Position numbers and translations under genes: made by a program. A stretch of DNA of 64,000 bases from Pseudopedobacter sp044361595. GTDB taxonomy: Bacteria; Bacteroidota; Bacteroidia; Sphingobacteriales; Sphingobacteriaceae. Where the stretch lies: NCBI GenBank assembly GCA_044361595.1, contig JBIKIN010000009.1, positions 62,001 through 126,000 on the forward strand, given 5' to 3'. Under the pieces are notes generated by a model that saw only the letters and a list, made by a program, of their open reading frames with translations, ran no database searches and was not told where the DNA came from. Shown here piece after piece: positions 1 to 8,779 of the stretch; positions within the stretch are counted from its first letter, which is position 1; the number at the start of each line of letters is the position of its first letter.

Positions 1-1824
1 GGAGCTGCTATGGCTTATGGAGAAAATACTCAAGCTGCCAATTTATTAGCGCAATATTCTATAGACCATAATGAAGAGTTAAGTAAAAGAATTAATGGAA
101 TTTTTTATTCCAGTTGGGAACCCATAAAAGGCTTAGTTGCTAGGATTGATTATGGTATAAATTATACCAACAGGTTCAGTAGAAGTTATAGTGATCCAAC
201 TTCGATTTATAATTTACAAACTGGAGGATTAGTATCTATTTTAGTTGGGGATAATGCAGGAATAAGTAATAGGAACAATGATGATTATAAGACAAATTTG
301 CAATTAAGATTAAATTATGAAAAGGATTTATTCAAAAACCATAAGTTAGGTGCAACATTAGTTTATACCGAAGAGTATTGGGATGAAAGAAGCTTATCTG
401 GAAGTAGACTTAATAGACTTTATCCAAATATTTTACAAATAAGTGCAGCAGATCCAACTATTCAAACCGTTTCGGGATCTTCTAGTGCTGAGGGCTTAAG
501 AGCATATATTGGACGTTTCAATTACAATATCTCCGATAAATACCTTTTCGAAGCAACCACCAGATATGATGGCTCTTCTAAATTTTCAGATGGTAACAGA
601 TATGGTATTTTTCCATCTATTTCAGCCGGATGGAGATTCTCAGAAGAATCTTTTTTTAAACCGTTACAAAATATCATAACCTCAGGAAAGATTAGAATGT
701 CTTGGGGTTCTCTAGGAAATAATTCCGGTGTAGGTAGATATGAACAAAGAAATACATATCAATTTACTCCATACATAAATAATGGTTCAATTGTAAAAGG
801 TTTTAGTTATTCAAAAATGATAAATCCCGATTTTAGTTGGGAATCTACAGAAGTCCTAAACGCGGGTTTACAATTTGGCATTCTAAATAATCTTTTCACT
901 GCAGAGTTCGACTATTATGATCGTTTAACAAGAGGAATGATCCGCCCTTCTGATTTTTCTGCATTTTTAACCGGATATACACCTCCAAGAGTGAATGTGG
1001 GTAATCTTAGAAACCGTGGAATTGAGGCAAACTTAGGTTTTAATAAAAAAATTGGTCAAGTATTGGTTAATCTATTAGGTAATTTTTCATATAACGTTAA
1101 TAATTTAGAAGAATGGAATGAATATCTGAGCCCGGGAAATAGATTTCTAAATATGCCTTATCAGTTTGTTTATTCAAATGTGAGTAATGGTATAGCTCAG
1201 AATTGGAATGATGTTTATAATAATCCATTTCAAGCAAATTTTACAGCACCGGGAGATCTTTTAATAAAAGATACAAATGGTGATGGTAGAATAACTTCAG
1301 CTGATAGGGTGGCTTTTGAAAATAAAATGCAAAATGCTCCAACAGTAAATTCTTCTTTAAACTACAATATGGGCTGGAAAGGTTTTGATTTTTCCGCTTT
1401 AATTATCGGTACTCTTGGAAGATTCGATTATTGGAGTGATAATTTAAATACATTAAGCCCACGCGATACAAGATTTAATTTCTCTGAGTTACATTATGAC
1501 ACATGGGATTATTACAACAGGGGTGCAAGCTTGCCAAGATTAACTATTTCTGCTGGTGACGATGGAGGAAACAATGGTGGAGAAAACACTTTCTTTTTGC
1601 AAGATAGATCTTATTTAAGGCTTAAAAACATTCAACTAGGGTATACATTACCTGCTAACGTGGCAAAAAAACTTTTCCTTAGTCGTTGTAGGTTCTTTTT
1701 AACAGCTGATAATGTTTTTACTGCAACAAAATGGAAAGGTATAGATCCAGAAAAGGATACATCTGGTTCAGATTTTTATCCTCTACTAAAAACTTACGCT
1801 TTTGGACTAAATATCGACTTATAA
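1..1824 (+). CDS. SusC-family TonB-dependent outer-membrane receptor (3' part only)
   Basis: The reading frame is open from base 1, so the gene begins before the window and only about 607 C-terminal residues are present. They show the SusC/RagA barrel pattern: alternating aromatic-rich beta strands, a stretch with the order YLFEATTRYDGSSKF then GIFPSISAGWRFSEE near residue 200, an internal calcium-loop-like DTNGDGRITSADR, and an end of the form F-GLNIDL typical of barrel-terminal strands. SusC proteins import oligosaccharides across the outer membrane using TonB energy, with a SusD lipoprotein as lid. The SusD gene follows after 33 bp, which supports the call. The plug and carboxypeptidase-like N-terminal domains lie outside the window, so substrate and regulator type cannot be judged. 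It heads the long + strand gene series of region A. Confidence 0.93.
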   Translation, partial: GAAMAYGENTQAANLLAQYSIDHNEELSKRINGIFYSSWEPIKGLVARIDYGINYTNRFSRSYSDPTSIYNLQTGGLVSILVGDNAGISNRNNDDYKTNLQLRLNYEKDLFKNHKLGATLVYTEEYWDERSLSGSRLNRLYPNILQISAADPTIQTVSGSSSAEGLRAYIGRFNYNISDKYLFEATTRYDGSSKFSDGNRYGIFPSISAGWRFSEESFFKPLQNIITSGKIRMSWGSLGNNSGVGRYEQRNTYQFTPYINNGSIVKGFSYSKMINPDFSWESTEVLNAGLQFGILNNLFTAEFDYYDRLTRGMIRPSDFSAFLTGYTPPRVNVGNLRNRGIEANLGFNKKIGQVLVNLLGNFSYNVNNLEEWNEYLSPGNRFLNMPYQFVYSNVSNGIAQNWNDVYNNPFQANFTAPGDLLIKDTNGDGRITSADRVAFENKMQNAPTVNSSLNYNMGWKGFDFSALIIGTLGRFDYWSDNLNTLSPRDTRFNFSELHYDTWDYYNRGASLPRLTISAGDDGGNNGGENTFFLQDRSYLRLKNIQLGYTLPANVAKKLFLSRCRFFLTADNVFTATKWKGIDPEKDTSGSDFYPLLKTYAFGLNIDL

Positions 1825-1857
1825 AATAAACAACTGTAAAATTCTAATTATTTAATC

Positions 1858-3720
1858 ATGAATAGTAAAATAAAATTTCGAAATATTGTTGTATTAACTC
1901 TAACAATATTTTTCTTTTCTTCAGGTTGTAAAAAAAATCTTTTAGAACAGTTGCCAAGGACAGAAATTTCAGAAGAACAATTTTGGAATTCTCCTGAAGA
2001 CGCTAAAGTTGCAACAAATGGTGTATATGATGCAGCCAGACTCTTATTCAGAGTAGATTATATGTACGATGGACTAACACCTTTCACTAGGATTAGAAAT
2101 CAAAATAATAGTTCAGACGCTATTACATCTCAAACTACTTTAAGTGGTTCACACGGTAGTTTTACGCCTGGTGGAGGAATTGGTTCTGGATTTGATAATA
2201 CCTGGAAACTATCCTACAGAGTAATTAATAGAGCTAATTATGTTCTTTTTAAAATACAGCCTTTAATTGACGCGGAAAAAAATGATCTTAAGCGTTCACA
2301 ATTAATAAAGACTAGAGGAGAAAATTATTTTTTGAGAGCTTTGGCTTATTTTAGATTAATATCGCTATGGGGTGATGTTCCTTATTATGAAGGTGTTTTA
2401 ACTGGTAATAATGAAGCTTATAACTTAGTTAGGACACCAATAACTCAAGTTAGAGATAAAATACTAGCTGATTTAGATGAAGCATGTAATGTTTTACCAT
2501 TACCCTCAGAACTTTCTGCTTCTGATAGGGGAAGAGCTACAAAGGCAGCTGCTTTTAGTTTTAGAGGAAAAGTCAAACTTTTTTGGGCAAGTTGGAAAAA
2601 GAATGGATGGCCAGAATTGGAAGGTTTTACACAAGATAATGCTGAAGCTGATACTTATTTCACTGCTGCAGCTGTAGATTTTAGAACTGTAATAAATAAT
2701 TTTGGATTAAACCTCTATAACAATGGTAACCCAGGTGAATATGGTGATAACAATAGTTTTACACATACACAATTACCCGCTTATTGGCAGCTTTTCCAGA
2801 ATAATGCCGAATATTCATCAGAAATTATTTTTTCTTTGCAGTATGCCGGTCCACTTTTAAGTCAAGGTGATGCGCTTACACGTGGTTTTGGAAATAGAAA
2901 TACCATTAATGGACAGGCATATTATACTCCTACTAATTTTTTAATTAATCGTTATCAACTAATATCAACAGGAGACTTTGCCCCAGAAGTTGTTTTGTCT
3001 ACAAGTGCTACAGTTAATAACGGAGCAATTAATCCATTAACTTATGAAAATGCCACAACAATTGTTGCTCAAAGAGCAAAAAGAGATTGGAGGATGAAAG
3101 CTACAGTAGTATGGGACGGTCAAAGGATGACCTGGATTGACGTTACGGGGCTTTTAGCTCCACTAGGTATTCTTGAACTTAAATGGGGGAATAGGGGAAC
3201 TGGTTTTATAAATTATGATGATTCAAGAACTGGTTATATTTATAGAAAATGGGTAAGGCAAGAACCTACAGGAGGAAGAACTGATGGGCCACAAGATTTC
3301 TATTTAATGCGATTAGCAGACGTTTTCTTGATGTATGCTGAAGCAACAAATGAAGTTAATGGACCAACTGCAGAGTGTATAAATATGGTAAATCTAATTA
3401 GAAGAAGGGGTAATTTACCACCCTTAGCTTCATCTAAAACCAATTCTGAAATTAATTTTTTTAAAGCTATTGAGCAGGAAAGGATTGTGGAATTGAATGG
3501 AGAGGGACAATTGGGATTTGATGCTAGACGATGGAGGAAATTAGAGGAGTATTTTAATTCACCTTCTGGTATTACTTATAGAAGTACCATCAACGTTAGA
3601 GATAGAGATGCTTACCTTAACTCTACACCATTAGATTTCCAACGCAGTTATTTATTCAGAATACCTATGGACGAAATTGAACGTAACCCTAAATTAAAGC
3701 AAAATTCACCTTGGTTTTAA
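1858..3720 (+). CDS. SusD/RagB-family glycan-binding lipoprotein
   Basis: This 620-residue protein has a lipoprotein signal ending in SSGCKK (acylated Cys at about residue 24), followed by the SusD-like start of NLLEQLPRTEISEEQFW and the TPR-rich body with YFLRALAYFRLISLWGDVPYY near residue 160. The C-terminal third has the usual YLMRLADVFLMYAEATNEVNG and ends with IERNPKLKQNSPWF. SusD proteins sit on the cell surface as the lid of the SusC barrel and bind incoming glycan. The gene lies 33 bp after the SusC gene and 18 bp before a small lipoprotein gene, consistent with one transcript. The family call is firm. The bound glycan cannot be read from the sequence. Confidence 0.95.
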   Translation: MNSKIKFRNIVVLTLTIFFFSSGCKKNLLEQLPRTEISEEQFWNSPEDAKVATNGVYDAARLLFRVDYMYDGLTPFTRIRNQNNSSDAITSQTTLSGSHGSFTPGGGIGSGFDNTWKLSYRVINRANYVLFKIQPLIDAEKNDLKRSQLIKTRGENYFLRALAYFRLISLWGDVPYYEGVLTGNNEAYNLVRTPITQVRDKILADLDEACNVLPLPSELSASDRGRATKAAAFSFRGKVKLFWASWKKNGWPELEGFTQDNAEADTYFTAAAVDFRTVINNFGLNLYNNGNPGEYGDNNSFTHTQLPAYWQLFQNNAEYSSEIIFSLQYAGPLLSQGDALTRGFGNRNTINGQAYYTPTNFLINRYQLISTGDFAPEVVLSTSATVNNGAINPLTYENATTIVAQRAKRDWRMKATVVWDGQRMTWIDVTGLLAPLGILELKWGNRGTGFINYDDSRTGYIYRKWVRQEPTGGRTDGPQDFYLMRLADVFLMYAEATNEVNGPTAECINMVNLIRRRGNLPPLASSKTNSEINFFKAIEQERIVELNGEGQLGFDARRWRKLEEYFNSPSGITYRSTINVRDRDAYLNSTPLDFQRSYLFRIPMDEIERNPKLKQNSPWF

Positions 3721-3738
3721 AATTTTAATAACAATAAC

Positions 3739-4131
3739 ATGAAACTTAAACATATTATTTTTTCACTTTTTACATTAGTTATTTTATCATCTTGTATTAA
3801 GAGGCCGCTGGATGAAGATAATCTTCTTATTAGTACCCAAACAAGTTGTTACATAGGAAATTTCTTTTTGTATGGATCAGATCATATAGATTGTTTAGTG
3901 CAAAGCAGAACTGTGATAGATACAGTTAATCTGACAGTAAATGCAGTTGCAAAATTTGGCACAAACTTAAAATATCTTAAACCTGCAACAAGTTTGTCGA
4001 TAGATTCAAAAATTACCCCAGCTATGGGGCAGTGGGTTGATTTTACTCTTCCAAGAAAATACACTGTGATTTCAGGTAATAGAAAAATACAAAAGGAATA
4101 TACGATAACGGTAAAAGTTGAAGGTCAATAA
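3739..4131 (+). CDS. small lipoprotein with one Ig-like (DUF5018-type) domain
   Basis: This 130-residue protein has a lipoprotein signal ending ILSSC (Cys19). The rest is a single beta-rich domain: it contains TSLSIDSKITPAMGQWVDFT and ends in a strand reading KEYTITVKVEGQ. That pattern resembles the cadherin/Ig-like repeats of DUF5018 and similar surface lipoproteins encoded next to susCD in Bacteroidota. It probably sits on the cell surface, either as an auxiliary glycan-binding protein or as a spacer. The position, 18 bp after susD, is the usual place for SusE/F-type accessory proteins. The domain assignment rests on pattern memory only. Confidence 0.7.
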   Translation: MKLKHIIFSLFTLVILSSCIKRPLDEDNLLISTQTSCYIGNFFLYGSDHIDCLVQSRTVIDTVNLTVNAVAKFGTNLKYLKPATSLSIDSKITPAMGQWVDFTLPRKYTVISGNRKIQKEYTITVKVEGQ

Positions 4132-4194
4132 CCTAAATTTAGACTCTTTAAATAGTGAATTTTTAAAATTGCAATACATTTATAAATAGAAAAT

Positions 4195-5163
4195 ATGAAA
4201 TATATTGATAAAATAATATTAGCATTAATCATATTTGGTTTTGTTTCTTGTAGTAAAACCGAAATTGAAAGTGTTTTAACCCATGATTTTTTGAAAAAAA
4301 CCGAGGCTCCCCCCGTGGTAGGAGAAAAGTTAGAATTTGCTTACGCAATGGCAACTAAAGCGAGTAAACTTACTAGTGTAACCGCTATAGTTACCTTTCC
4401 TGGTTCAACAGGGACAGGTTTTGAAACAAAATCTTACCGTACAAATGCCAGTGGAACAGAGGTTGGAACTGTAGTTGCAGATACCTCAACGGTCAGCGCC
4501 ACATCAACTGCTACATTTAGAGTAGATACCAATGCATCTACACTTCGTTATACCTACGTTGTACCTCCTGCAGCTAAAGGTAAAAACATTAGCGTAACCT
4601 TTAAAGTTCAATCTGCTGATGGTAAATCAGTCTCATTAACTACTCCTGAATACAGAGTTTCTAATGTTGATATTGCAAAGAATGTTGTAATGACAAATAA
4701 TAACGCTTGTTATTTTTCTTTGGAAACAATGAAATCTTATACAGAGGCGCAAGTTATTGCACAAAATTTAGCAGCAAAGATAGATTTGGTTTATATTTTT
4801 AGTGCAACCTCTGGTGGGTTCATATATGGACATGCCTTAGTCTCTCCAGGTACAGAAAGCACTTACCTAAATGGAAAAATTATACCGGCTACTTTTGCAA
4901 AAAACGTATCTAAGTTGGAAAAAAAGGCTTTCATTAATGATATGCTTTTAAGTGGAATTGTACCAGCTACTTATGTAGATGATATAGATTTTCAAACCTT
5001 AAATCTCTCGCAGGCAGCAAGTTTTGTTCTAGATTTAAAAACTACAGCCAGAAACAGTGTTTTTGTAGAATCTGCCGACGGTAAATACAGAGCGTATCTG
5101 TATATAAATAATTCAACCACTAGCAACCTTACATTTTCACTTAAGCGTTTTACAGTATTATAG
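4195..5163 (+). CDS. surface lipoprotein of the SusE-like position (DUF4466-like)
   Basis: This 322-residue lipoprotein has a signal ending FGFVSCSKTE. Residues 25-160 form a Ser/Thr/Val-rich beta-sandwich-like region with repeated short strands. The rest contains NNACYFSLETMKSYTEAQV and a final strand segment YLYINNSTTSNLTFSLKRF, which resembles proteins annotated as DUF4466 in Bacteroides PULs. It has no catalytic motif that I recognise. Being the second lipoprotein after susD, it is most likely a surface glycan-binding protein helping the SusCD complex. It is separated by 63 bp from the gene before and 15 bp from the sialidase-like gene after. The DUF number is tentative, while the lipoprotein status is clear. 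Confidence 0.65.
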   Translation: MKYIDKIILALIIFGFVSCSKTEIESVLTHDFLKKTEAPPVVGEKLEFAYAMATKASKLTSVTAIVTFPGSTGTGFETKSYRTNASGTEVGTVVADTSTVSATSTATFRVDTNASTLRYTYVVPPAAKGKNISVTFKVQSADGKSVSLTTPEYRVSNVDIAKNVVMTNNNACYFSLETMKSYTEAQVIAQNLAAKIDLVYIFSATSGGFIYGHALVSPGTESTYLNGKIIPATFAKNVSKLEKKAFINDMLLSGIVPATYVDDIDFQTLNLSQAASFVLDLKTTARNSVFVESADGKYRAYLYINNSTTSNLTFSLKRFTVL

Positions 5164-5178
5164 TTTAAAATTAGTTAA

Positions 5179-6273
5179 ATGAAGAAGTATTTTAAATATA
5201 GTTTAAGTTTAATAATAGCATGTTTTTTATGTTTTTGTTATTCCTATGCTCAAAAAAATGAAATAGTTGTTAAAAATGAATTCATTTATAAAGCAAACGA
5301 AGTACCGTTTCCGCAATGCCATGCTTCTACAATTGAAGAAACTCCAAAAGGATTAGTTGCAGCTTGGTTTGGGGGAACTCATGAAAAGCATGAGGATGTT
5401 GGTATTTGGCTTAGTTTAAATACGGATGGTAAGTGGTCTATTCCTGTTGAAGTTGCTAATGGTGTTCAAAATAAAAAATTAAGATACCCAACATGGAACC
5501 CTGTTTTATATTTTGAGGATCAAAAGTTAGTATTATTTTATAAAGTAGGTCCCAATTGTGCAGATTGGTGGGGAGAAAAAAAGGTATCTAATGATTTTGG
5601 TAAAACATGGTCAAAAGCAGAGCGTTTACCAGACACAATTTGGGGTCCTATAAGAAATAAAGCAATAAAACTTGCCGATGGTAAATTATTGTGTCCGTCT
5701 AGCACAGAGAATAATGGCTGGAGAGTGCACATGGAGTGGACAAATGACTTAGGAAAAACTTGGAATAGAACTCCTGCTTTAAATGGCGCTGATACACTTG
5801 CGGCAATACAACCTACCATTTTACAACACCGTAACGGAAAATTGCAAATTTTAAACAGAACCAAAAGCAATAAGATTTTTAGTTCTTGGTCTGTGGATAA
5901 TGGTGTTTCATGGTCGTCTCTTCAACCAATTAATTTACCAAATAATAATAGTGGTATTGATGCAGTAACGTTAGAGGATGGTAGATTTATGCTCGTATAT
6001 AACCACATCGATAGATCAAAAAGTGATGCTAAAAGAAATCAACTTCATTTAGCCATTTCAGATGACGGAATTAACTGGAACGCTATTATGATGTTAGAGA
6101 ATGATGAAAATTTAAATAATGAGTATTCATATCCTGCCATTATTCAAACTAAGGATGGTTTGGTTCATATCACCTATACATATAAAAGAGAATTAATAAA
6201 ACATGTTGTTATTTCGCCAGCTAAAATTAGTTCTAAGCCAATTATAAATGGTACATGGCCTACAGGAATATAA
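5179..6273 (+). CDS. secreted BNR-repeat (sialidase-fold) glycoside-active protein
   Basis: This 364-residue protein has a signal peptide ending near YSYAQ (residue 24), then a six-bladed propeller of the BNR_2 type. Four Asp-box motifs (S/T-x-D-x-G-x-x-W) are visible: SNDFGKTW near 137, TNDLGKTW near 188, SVDNGVSW near 238 and SDDGINW near 294. The family includes exo-alpha-sialidases (GH33), but many PUL members act on other acidic sugars such as unusual ulosonic or uronic acids. The surrounding GH28, GH2, sulfatase and esterase genes argue for an acidic plant or algal glycan rather than host sialic acid. Substrate and even hydrolase versus lyase chemistry are unresolved. The stop at 6273 lies 19 bp before the sulfatase start. 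Confidence 0.75.
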   Translation: MKKYFKYSLSLIIACFLCFCYSYAQKNEIVVKNEFIYKANEVPFPQCHASTIEETPKGLVAAWFGGTHEKHEDVGIWLSLNTDGKWSIPVEVANGVQNKKLRYPTWNPVLYFEDQKLVLFYKVGPNCADWWGEKKVSNDFGKTWSKAERLPDTIWGPIRNKAIKLADGKLLCPSSTENNGWRVHMEWTNDLGKTWNRTPALNGADTLAAIQPTILQHRNGKLQILNRTKSNKIFSSWSVDNGVSWSSLQPINLPNNNSGIDAVTLEDGRFMLVYNHIDRSKSDAKRNQLHLAISDDGINWNAIMMLENDENLNNEYSYPAIIQTKDGLVHITYTYKRELIKHVVISPAKISSKPIINGTWPTGI

Positions 6274-6292
6274 ATTCTGTAAAAAATTAAAA

Positions 6293-7678
6293 ATGAATAA
6301 AGTTATTTGGTTTTTATTATTGTTACCATTTAAAGTTTTGAGTCAAAACGAAACTAATCCACCCAATGTTATTCTCATACTAGTTGATGACTTAGGGATA
6401 AAAGACTTAGGGAATTATGGAAATAAGTTAATAGAAACACCAAATATAGATGCCTTGGCCAAAAAAGGAATGAGCTGGATTAATGCATATTCATCATGTC
6501 CTGTTTGTTCTCCATCAAGGGCTGCAATGTTAACTGGTAAATCTCCTGCAAGATTAAATTTTACCGGTCATATTACAGCAATAGAAAAACATCGTTATCC
6601 GGCAAATAGTACAATTATACCTCCTCAAGATTTAATGTATGTTCCTTTAGATCAGATTATGATTCCAGAAATGCTAAAGGTAAAAGGTTATACGAGTGCA
6701 AGTATAGGTAAGTGGCATTTAGGGACTAAAGGTTTTTGGCCAACTGATCAAGGTTTTGATGTTAATATAGCGGGTTGGACACACGGTAGTCCACCATCTC
6801 ATTTTTTCCCATATAAGAACACAAGTAGTTCATGGAATTCATCTATACAAAATTTAGTTGGCGGAAGAGAAGGTGAATACCTCACAGACCGATTAACAGA
6901 TGAAACCATTAGTTTTATAAGGCAACAAAAGGATAAACCATTTTTCGCTTATCTTTCTTATTATGCTGTTCATGTTCCTTTAGAAGCTCCACAAGAAAAA
7001 ATTGAAAAATATAAAGTTAAACTGCTGGATTCTAAAATAAATCCTACTTATGCCGCCATGGTGGAGAGTGTAGATGATAATGTTGGTAAGCTAGTTAAAT
7101 TTTTAGAAAGTAATAATCTGATTAAAAATACTGTAATAATACTAGCTTCAGATAATGGGGGATTAGAGGAAGTAACAGATAATTATCCTTATAGAAGAGG
7201 TAAGGGACATTTATACGAAGCGGGTATTAGAGTGCCCTTAATTATGAGATGGGATGATAAAATTAAACCAAATACTTGGACAGAAAACCGCACTATATCA
7301 ACGGATTTATTCTACACCATAAAAGACATTAGTGGTCAAAAGGGAATGATTGATATGGATGGCAGATCTCTTTTACCCGATTTTGATTTAAAGAATCAAT
7401 CAAACAAAGAGCGTAAATTATTTTGGTACTATCCTCATTACGGCATCGGTGGAGACCCTGGTTCAATTATAATTTCAGGAAATTATAAGCTGATTGAGCA
7501 CTATGATCCCTACAAAGTAGAGTTATTTAATTTAGATACTGATAGGAGTGAAAACCATGATTTAGCATCATCATTTCCACAAATCAAAAATGAATTATTG
7601 GAAGAACTTCATAATTGGTTAAAATCTTCTAATCCAATTATGCATACTCAAAATACATCCAATAAATCTGTAAAATAA
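6293..7678 (+). CDS. S1-family sulfatase (arylsulfatase-like), secreted
   Basis: The start chosen is the ATG at 6293, because it begins a clean signal peptide (MNKVIWFLLLLPFKVLSQ). An upstream in-frame ATG at 6248 would overlap the previous gene and add a non-signal extension. The product has 461 residues. The metal-binding VDDLG lies at 31-35, and the formylglycine motif CSPSR at 72-76 follows SSCPV. Later come GKWHLG near 140 and SDNGG near 285. The active-site Cys must be oxidised to formylglycine by a maturation enzyme not found in this window. It removes sulfate esters from a carbohydrate in the periplasm or outside. The target sugar cannot be told without S1 subfamily assignment. Confidence 0.93.
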   Translation: MNKVIWFLLLLPFKVLSQNETNPPNVILILVDDLGIKDLGNYGNKLIETPNIDALAKKGMSWINAYSSCPVCSPSRAAMLTGKSPARLNFTGHITAIEKHRYPANSTIIPPQDLMYVPLDQIMIPEMLKVKGYTSASIGKWHLGTKGFWPTDQGFDVNIAGWTHGSPPSHFFPYKNTSSSWNSSIQNLVGGREGEYLTDRLTDETISFIRQQKDKPFFAYLSYYAVHVPLEAPQEKIEKYKVKLLDSKINPTYAAMVESVDDNVGKLVKFLESNNLIKNTVIILASDNGGLEEVTDNYPYRRGKGHLYEAGIRVPLIMRWDDKIKPNTWTENRTISTDLFYTIKDISGQKGMIDMDGRSLLPDFDLKNQSNKERKLFWYYPHYGIGGDPGSIIISGNYKLIEHYDPYKVELFNLDTDRSENHDLASSFPQIKNELLEELHNWLKSSNPIMHTQNTSNKSVK

Positions 7679-7691
7679 TTGATTATTTGAT

Positions 7692-8744
7692 ATGAGGAGC
7701 ACCAAGTTATTTTTTTTATTAGTATTTCTATTTGCTCAGAATATTTGGGCACAAGAAAAGTATAATTTTAAGAAAATTAGCGCAAACGATTCATTATTGA
7801 TTATTAAAGGAGCTTCTAACCTAGTCTCTAATAAAGACAGTATTATTATAAATCGATTTTCAACTGGATTTTTGGACAAGGCAAAGGATTGTGTGAGCAG
7901 CAATAATGCACATACCCAATCTGGTGTCATTATACAATTTAAAACCTTAAGTCCAGTAATTAAACTCAATTTTTCAGCCAGAGCAGACGCAAGCAACAGA
8001 GAACTAATTTTTGCAGTTTATAAAAACAAAAACTTTGTAAGTTATTACAAGTCCTTATCATTTGAATTGTTTAATCAGGAAACAGATAAGGAAGCAAATT
8101 GGGAAATTGTTTTACCTTTTTTTTATGGGGTACACTTTAAAGGAATTTCTATTATTCATGGGTACAGTTTACAAAAAACCGAAAATGAAAACTTAATGAA
8201 TTATTTAGCTATAGGTGATTCTATAACACACGGTGTAGGTCAAAAGGGAGTTGCGTCAGACGGTACTTATCCATTCATTTTAGCTCAACAAAAGAATTGG
8301 TACTTATTTAATGTTGCTGTAAGTGGATCTAAAATAACAGATCTAATAGCAGATGAAACAAAAGATTTTAAGGCTGATGTTATTTCAATACTTTGGGGTT
8401 ACAACGATTGGAACAATGGTATATCAATGTTAGCTGTTGCTGAAAAATATGAAATGCTAATTTCGAAGCTAAGAAGATATCATCCACTAGCCAAAATATA
8501 TTGTATCATGCCCACATTTACTACATCTGTAATGCCTAAACAACCGGGGCAAAATTATGGCATTGATGTTCTTAGATCGACACAAAGAAAAATAGTACAA
8601 GAGTTTATAGCAAAGGGTGACCAAAATCTGAAACTAATAGAAGGGGGAGAGATAACCTCCCTATCTGATTTAAAGGATTACGTCCATATGAATAATGAGG
8701 GTGCTAAAAGATTTTCAGCTACACTCCATCCGTTAATAAATTAG
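7692..8744 (+). CDS. SGNH/GDSL-family carbohydrate esterase
   Basis: This 350-residue secreted protein has a signal peptide (residues 1-20, ending IWAQ). Residues 30-165 look like a beta-sandwich N-terminal domain, as in CE2-like and related esterases, and the SGNH catalytic domain starts at about 170. Catalytic motifs are visible: GDSITHG with nucleophile Ser177, SGS in block II near 211, GYND in block III with Asn238, and D329-Y-V-H332 as the block V Asp-His pair. It likely removes acetyl or other acyl groups from the glycan so that the neighbouring hydrolases can work. It begins 13 bp after the sulfatase stop. The ester type is an inference from context. Confidence 0.85.
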   Translation: MRSTKLFFLLVFLFAQNIWAQEKYNFKKISANDSLLIIKGASNLVSNKDSIIINRFSTGFLDKAKDCVSSNNAHTQSGVIIQFKTLSPVIKLNFSARADASNRELIFAVYKNKNFVSYYKSLSFELFNQETDKEANWEIVLPFFYGVHFKGISIIHGYSLQKTENENLMNYLAIGDSITHGVGQKGVASDGTYPFILAQQKNWYLFNVAVSGSKITDLIADETKDFKADVISILWGYNDWNNGISMLAVAEKYEMLISKLRRYHPLAKIYCIMPTFTTSVMPKQPGQNYGIDVLRSTQRKIVQEFIAKGDQNLKLIEGGEITSLSDLKDYVHMNNEGAKRFSATLHPLIN

Positions 8745-8779
8745 TATTTATCCAAAAATTTTATAGTTAATTAAAAGTA

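Noticed and set aside
7736..7996. Antisense frames of 60-110 codons inside the large genes (for example here, 5538-5870 and 14777-15052).
   Set aside because: They lie fully inside well-supported genes on the other strand and show no family pattern.
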